From: 14-2 sp963628035
GTDB lineage: Bacteria > Bacillota > Clostridia > Lachnospirales > Lachnospiraceae
Assembly: GCA_963628035.1 (NCBI GenBank)
Contig: CAVGED010000107.1
Location: 1 to 64,000, forward strand
Direction: 5' to 3'
DNA: 64,000 nucleotides
In this document: in pieces, positions 60,649-64,000 of the stretch
How the letters are laid out: every line of letters begins with the position of its first letter
Position numbering within the stretch: the stretch's first letter is position 1
Made by a program: the position numbers and the translations under genes
Notes under the pieces: model-generated
What the model was told of the DNA's origin: nothing
What the model saw: the letters and a program-made list of their open reading frames with translations, nothing else
The model's database searches: none

Positions 60649-61383
60649 TTATGCTTCGTCTCCCATCGCGTTGCTGATATAAGTCATCGTCAGCATACAG
60701 AACACATAGGTCTGGATCGCTCCGGAAAACAGATCAAAATACACATGTAAAAATGCGGGCCACGCAATGGCAAATTTCGATAACAACGTGTAAACCAGCG
60801 CCATGATCACCGTTCCCGACAACACGTTGGCAAACAAACGCAGTGACAACGAAATAGGCACTGCGATCTCGCTGATCAGGTTGATTGGCAGCCACAGGGG
60901 CAGCCAGGGCGGCAGCGGTGAGCACATACCCTCCCAGATATCCTTTGGCTTCTGATAGCGAAACTGCGTGATATGGATCAGGAAAAATGTGATAAGTCCC
61001 AGCGGCAGTGTCGTACCGTAATCCGCAGTAGGCGGCCGCAGGCCGAACAGGCCGGAGATATTGGAGACGAATATAAAGATAAAAATCGTCCCGATATAAT
61101 TCGCAAATCCACGTCCTCGCTTCCCCATGGTCGAATGCACCATACCGTCCAGCTTCTCCACGATAAGCTCCGCGATATTCTGGAGCGTCCCCGGCACCTC
61201 CGTGGCATGCTTCATCTTGATATTTACCACAAGAGCAAATCCGATGAGTACAAGCATCACGATCAGGATGCACACATGGCTGGTGGTGATCCAGAACGTA
61301 TGGCCAAAGAGCTCATAGGAAAAAAGCCCGTGTATCATAAAGTCCACATCCGTGCCGGATGCCATCAGGATTGCATTTTCCAT
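60649..61383 (-). CDS. atpB: F0 ATP synthase a subunit
   Basis: A 244-residue membrane stator subunit with five to six hydrophobic segments. The essential arginine is in SLSLRLFANVLSG (helix 4), and the last helix carries IQTYVFCMLTMTYIS. The start at 61383 follows AGGAGGTG. It forms the ion channels next to the c-ring. Confidence 0.96.
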   Translation of the reverse strand: MENAILMASGTDVDFMIHGLFSYELFGHTFWITTSHVCILIVMLVLIGFALVVNIKMKHATEVPGTLQNIAELIVEKLDGMVHSTMGKRGRGFANYIGTIFIFIFVSNISGLFGLRPPTADYGTTLPLGLITFFLIHITQFRYQKPKDIWEGMCSPLPPWLPLWLPINLISEIAVPISLSLRLFANVLSGTVIMALVYTLLSKFAIAWPAFLHVYFDLFSGAIQTYVFCMLTMTYISNAMGDEA

Positions 61384-61486
61384 GGTTTCACCTCCTTCTT
61401 TTCGTTCTGACTGAACTGTTGTATTAGTCTATCAAAAAAATTTGTATTGGAAAAGCTTCATTGTGGCTCCGGTGTATACTCCAAAG

Positions 61487-61936
61487 CTACATTTCCGCCG
61501 ATTTGTCTGTTTCCTGATACAAATTATTTCCTTTGTCGTCACTTCTCTTATCGCGCTTCGTCCGAAGCTTGTGCACAAACGGCTGCAGGTAGGCCGCCAC
61601 CTTCAAGCCCATGATACCGATAAACATGGCGATCACATTGCCCAGCCTGAAGTATGCAACGATGACAAACAGAGCTGCCACAACCACATACCGCAGCATG
61701 GCGAACAGTGTCGTCCTTACCTTAGCCTTCTTCTCGATGGCCAGATCCACGGAATCCAGAATGACGATCGCCATGTGGACAGCCATCCCTATGGCAGCTG
61801 CGATTCCGATCCACAAACCGATGGAATACCGAAGCTTGTCTTCCACGAACCATACGCCGAGAATCCAGGCGATAAGTCCGTAAGCAAGAATCTCTGCCAC
61901 CAGCTCCGGTAGTATGTCATTGATCCTTTTTAGCAT
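61487..61936 (-). CDS. atpI: ATP synthase subunit I
   Basis: About 149 residues with four hydrophobic segments (about 14-32, 38-60, 79-97, 103-121). The size, position before atpB and topology match AtpI, which helps assemble the c-ring. The start is ATG at 61936 behind AAGGATG; it overlaps atpZ by 20 bases. Sequence similarity is weak in this family, so position carries weight. Confidence 0.78.
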   Translation of the reverse strand: MLKRINDILPELVAEILAYGLIAWILGVWFVEDKLRYSIGLWIGIAAAIGMAVHMAIVILDSVDLAIEKKAKVRTTLFAMLRYVVVAALFVIVAYFRLGNVIAMFIGIMGLKVAAYLQPFVHKLRTKRDKRSDDKGNNLYQETDKSAEM

Positions 61937-62159
61937 TGCCCACATCCTTATCTTCATACACACTTTTTGCCAGACGATATACATTTCGGAACCCGGCCAG
62001 TGCGCCTATGAGAAACAACGGTACCGCAATGATGGGGATGGAAAATCGCTTTCCAATGTATACCCCCAACAGCGTACATAGCAAAATAGGCACCAGCATG
62101 CTAATCCCGAATTGCGTAACCAGCACCAATGCCTGAAATACGCTCCTGTTCTTCTTCAC
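61917..62159 (-). CDS. atpZ: AtpZ/AtpI-like small membrane protein
   Basis: An 80-residue protein with two hydrophobic helices (about 12-33 and 41-60). The pattern LLGVYIGKRFSIPIIAVPLF and GALAGFRNVYRLAK is typical of AtpZ, a small protein often first in atp operons and linked to c-ring assembly or magnesium uptake. The start is GTG at 62159, about 8 bases after GGGAGG. Confidence 0.85.
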   Translation of the reverse strand: MKKNRSVFQALVLVTQFGISMLVPILLCTLLGVYIGKRFSIPIIAVPLFLIGALAGFRNVYRLAKSVYEDKDVGNAKKDQ

Positions 62160-62221
62160 ATGCAGTCGCCTCCCTCTGAAGCAAAGTCCTTGTTACTATT
62201 CTCAGCCAAGTACTTACGTAC

Positions 62222-62227
62222 ATTATA
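62222..62227 (-). promoter_or_regulatory. -10 element of the atp operon
   Basis: The minus strand reads TATAAT about 63 bases before atpZ. The matching -35 region (TGGATT at a 17-base spacing) is weak. No other strong candidate is seen in the gap. Confidence 0.5.
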
Positions 62228-62295
62228 CCCAATTATCTGGAAAAAATCCACTTGGAGAATATAAAAAAATTATTAAAAATCTTAGCCGTTTCTTA

Positions 62296-62364
62296 GCACA
62301 TTAACGATAGAACTACACATGCTCGTCTTTTCGCACATTAACGCCAGAACTACCCCTGCTCGTC
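62296..62364. repeat. two 32-bp tandem repeats overlapping the ybaK stop codon
   Basis: Copies at 62296-62327 and 62333-62364 differ at 4 of 32 positions (period 37). The second includes the stop codon and the last residues of the deacylase gene. Both start GCACATTAACG and end TGCTCGTC. Confidence 0.85.
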
Positions 62365-62853
62365 CTCCACGCAGAATGCACCGAACCCGGCTCCCGTTAC
62401 CTCCGCCAGTTTTCCGGGACTTAAGCACAGCGTCGTCCCGATACGTCCTCCGCTGACATAGATCCGTTCAAACTGTTCTGCACTCTCGTGAATCCAGGTA
62501 GGAAACTGCTTCTTCATGCCAAGGGGGCTCACCCCGCCCCGGACATAACCGGTCAACTTCGTGATATCCTTCACGTGGATCATCTCTACGGACTTCTCCC
62601 CCAGAAGCTTCGCCGCATTCTTCAGATGAACCTCATACGCAATGGGAAGCACCAACACATAATACTGGCCGCTTCGTCCCGCAAGCACCAATGTCTTGAA
62701 GGACTGCTCCACCGGCGCACCGGTGAGCTCTGCCGTATGAAGACCGTCGATGAACTCCTCGCACTCATACTGCAGAACCTCGTAATCCACTTTATATTTA
62801 TCCAGGATACGCATGGCGTTGGTTTTGATTTCTTTTTCCTTCTGTTTTCCCAT
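62350..62853 (-). CDS. ybaK: Cys-tRNA(Pro)/YbaK-type aminoacyl-tRNA deacylase
   Basis: About 167 residues. It has the YbaK/EbsC fold with TNAMRILDKYKVDYEV, SFKTLVLAGRSGQYYVLVLP, the conserved lysine in KNAAKLLGEK, and GYVRGGVSPLGMKKQFP. Relatives hydrolyse mischarged Cys-tRNA(Pro). The start at 62853 has GGAGG; the open frame extends to 62907 without another site. The C-terminal residues DEQG are encoded by a repeated sequence that runs on past the stop. Confidence 0.9.
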   Translation of the reverse strand: MGKQKEKEIKTNAMRILDKYKVDYEVLQYECEEFIDGLHTAELTGAPVEQSFKTLVLAGRSGQYYVLVLPIAYEVHLKNAAKLLGEKSVEMIHVKDITKLTGYVRGGVSPLGMKKQFPTWIHESAEQFERIYVSGGRIGTTLCLSPGKLAEVTGAGFGAFCVEDEQG

Positions 62854-62899
62854 GATTTCCTCCGTATAGCTTTGATGTGTACAACAGAAATCTTCGTTT

Positions 62900-64000
62900 T
62901 TAGACAACTGCCTCCACCAGCACTCTGTCTCCTATGTGAATCTCTTTCACACCAATCTCCTTTTTCTTATTGAAATTATAGCTTAGCATATATCCCTTCT
63001 TAAGGCGAAAATAATCCAGATAATCGGACAGCTGCTGCTCTCCACGTTCATTATAGGCATTACCTCTCCAGACTTTTAATTCAATGATAAATTGCTCTCC
63101 GTGATAATCTACGACAACATCCATCCGTCGGGCATTTCTCGTTTCAGCCTCAATATAATAATTTCCTGTTCCATTTATAATTGGCCTAAGATACAACAGA
63201 AATCGCCTGCGTCCCTCTTCTTCATCAAACTCCTCCGCGCTGTCACCATAAATGCTGTCGAAATGCTCCACAAACTTTGCCAAAATAAGCTTCATATCAA
63301 GAAATCCTCCACGAATAAACTGGGATTTATCCTGTGAAGCAAGCTTAAACATTTCACTGTTCTGCGCATCTGTTGTAGCCAGAAAATAATTATACAAACG
63401 CATTTCAAAGATGCGGTTTGCAATTATTACCGTACCGTTTGAATTTTTTACAAATCCAAACATCATCGCTATATCAACCCACTGTTCATCAGGATTGTAC
63501 AGCACTTTTTCTCCAGAAAACAGAATGGAGTACATCATCTGTCGCATGCCCGGATACTCATAAAGCTTTCCCATCAAAGATTCAAACAATGTATTCTTCT
63601 CCGACAGCAATAGTTTGACTGCCTCAAGGAAGCCATCCTTGGTCCATGCTGCAGATTCATCTGCATACCGTTCATTGCCCGCCACTTTTTCATCCAACAG
63701 TTTACAAATACGAGACACCAGAAACGGGTAACCTGACGTATACTCATAGATAAGTACCGCCAGCCCAGCCACATCCATTCCTGTATGGTGATCCGTCTCA
63801 TATTCTTTCAGCATCCCGGCAATACCATTCTCCGAAAGGCTCATCACCACATCAAAATCTGCCGCTATATTATAGGGAACAGGTTCCCTATAATCCCACG
63901 GGCAGTCGTCAAATGTGAGCAAGCTCACATTTTCCTCGTTGCCTGCGTGGGTATTCCACGGACTTATCTTTCGCTTAATATTCTTTACATCATAAACGCC
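62900..64000 (-). CDS. AAA-ATPase-like protein with PD-(D/E)XK nuclease domain (partial, C-terminal part)
   Basis: The frame stays open to the right edge, giving at least 366 residues; the N-terminal ATPase part with its P-loop lies outside. Inside the window are GVYDVKNIKRKISPWN, NIAADFDVVMSLSENGIAGM, the helical SGYPFLVSRICKLLDE block, and the nuclease core RMDVVVDYHGEQFIIELKVW (Asp...Glu-x-Lys). This matches the AAA-ATPase_like plus PDDEXK family that is often present in many copies in Firmicutes and Bacteroidetes genomes. Its function is unknown; a GTG at 63928 is only an internal codon. Confidence 0.88.
   Translation of the reverse strand, partial: GVYDVKNIKRKISPWNTHAGNEENVSLLTFDDCPWDYREPVPYNIAADFDVVMSLSENGIAGMLKEYETDHHTGMDVAGLAVLIYEYTSGYPFLVSRICKLLDEKVAGNERYADESAAWTKDGFLEAVKLLLSEKNTLFESLMGKLYEYPGMRQMMYSILFSGEKVLYNPDEQWVDIAMMFGFVKNSNGTVIIANRIFEMRLYNYFLATTDAQNSEMFKLASQDKSQFIRGGFLDMKLILAKFVEHFDSIYGDSAEEFDEEEGRRRFLLYLRPIINGTGNYYIEAETRNARRMDVVVDYHGEQFIIELKVWRGNAYNERGEQQLSDYLDYFRLKKGYMLSYNFNKKKEIGVKEIHIGDRVLVEAVV

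Overview
The window looks like a chromosome segment of an anaerobic, mid-GC Firmicute, most likely a gut member of the Lachnospiraceae. Support comes from strong AGGAGG-type ribosome sites with many GTG and TTG starts, an F-ATP synthase c subunit carrying the sodium-binding residues, a lone TrpB2, CUT1 sugar transporters without their own ATPase, and several protein families common in that group. I see no rRNA, CRISPR array, insertion sequence or phage module. One tRNA gene is present (Val, GAC).

Layout. 1-3.2 kb: end of a Gfo/Idh-type oxidoreductase, a sugar-phosphate isomerase-like gene, then (opposite strand) TrpB2 coupled to an AraC regulator. 3.3-7.3 kb: a YfhO / GtrA / GT2 operon, the three-part machinery for decorating a surface polymer with sugar. 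7.7-12.1 kb: housekeeping and small metabolic genes (an XRE regulator with a three-site operator, an SDR, hibernation factor HPF, MgtC-like protein, AraD, HAD phosphatase). 12.3-15.5 kb: a SWIM/SNF2 helicase. 15.7-21.4 kb: a surface module of beta-helix lipoprotein, DUF4956 membrane protein and VTC-like polyphosphate polymerase, next to a divergent two-component system. 21.4-22.6 kb: an amidohydrolase with its own promoter.

22.7-50.7 kb is the centrepiece: a 15-gene, about 24.5 kb leftward operon plus a divergent two-gene operon. It encodes two solute-binding proteins (one a giant carbohydrate-binding-module fusion), two pairs of CUT1 permeases, an uncharacterised DUF5696 / YIP1 / NHL-TPR envelope module, a secreted GH99-like enzyme, two membrane-anchored glycan-binding proteins, and a signal-less set (a GH99-like paralogue, a GH110-like alpha-galactosidase, a sialate-O-acetylesterase-like enzyme, a GH78-like enzyme). 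The inferred logic is capture and first cut outside, import by ABC transporters, and finishing inside. The two divergent promoters carry matching pairs of 21-bp direct repeats in identical geometry, which fits control by the AraC-type regulator at 49.8 kb.

50.8-54.8 kb: tRNA-Val and a ChvE/GguAB-type monosaccharide ABC transporter. 55.0-62.2 kb: the complete atpZIBEFHAGDC operon. 62.3-64 kb: a YbaK-type deacylase and the 3' part of an AAA-ATPase/PD-(D/E)XK gene that runs off the window. Several short dispersed or tandem palindromic repeats sit in intergenic regions, some overlapping stop codons.
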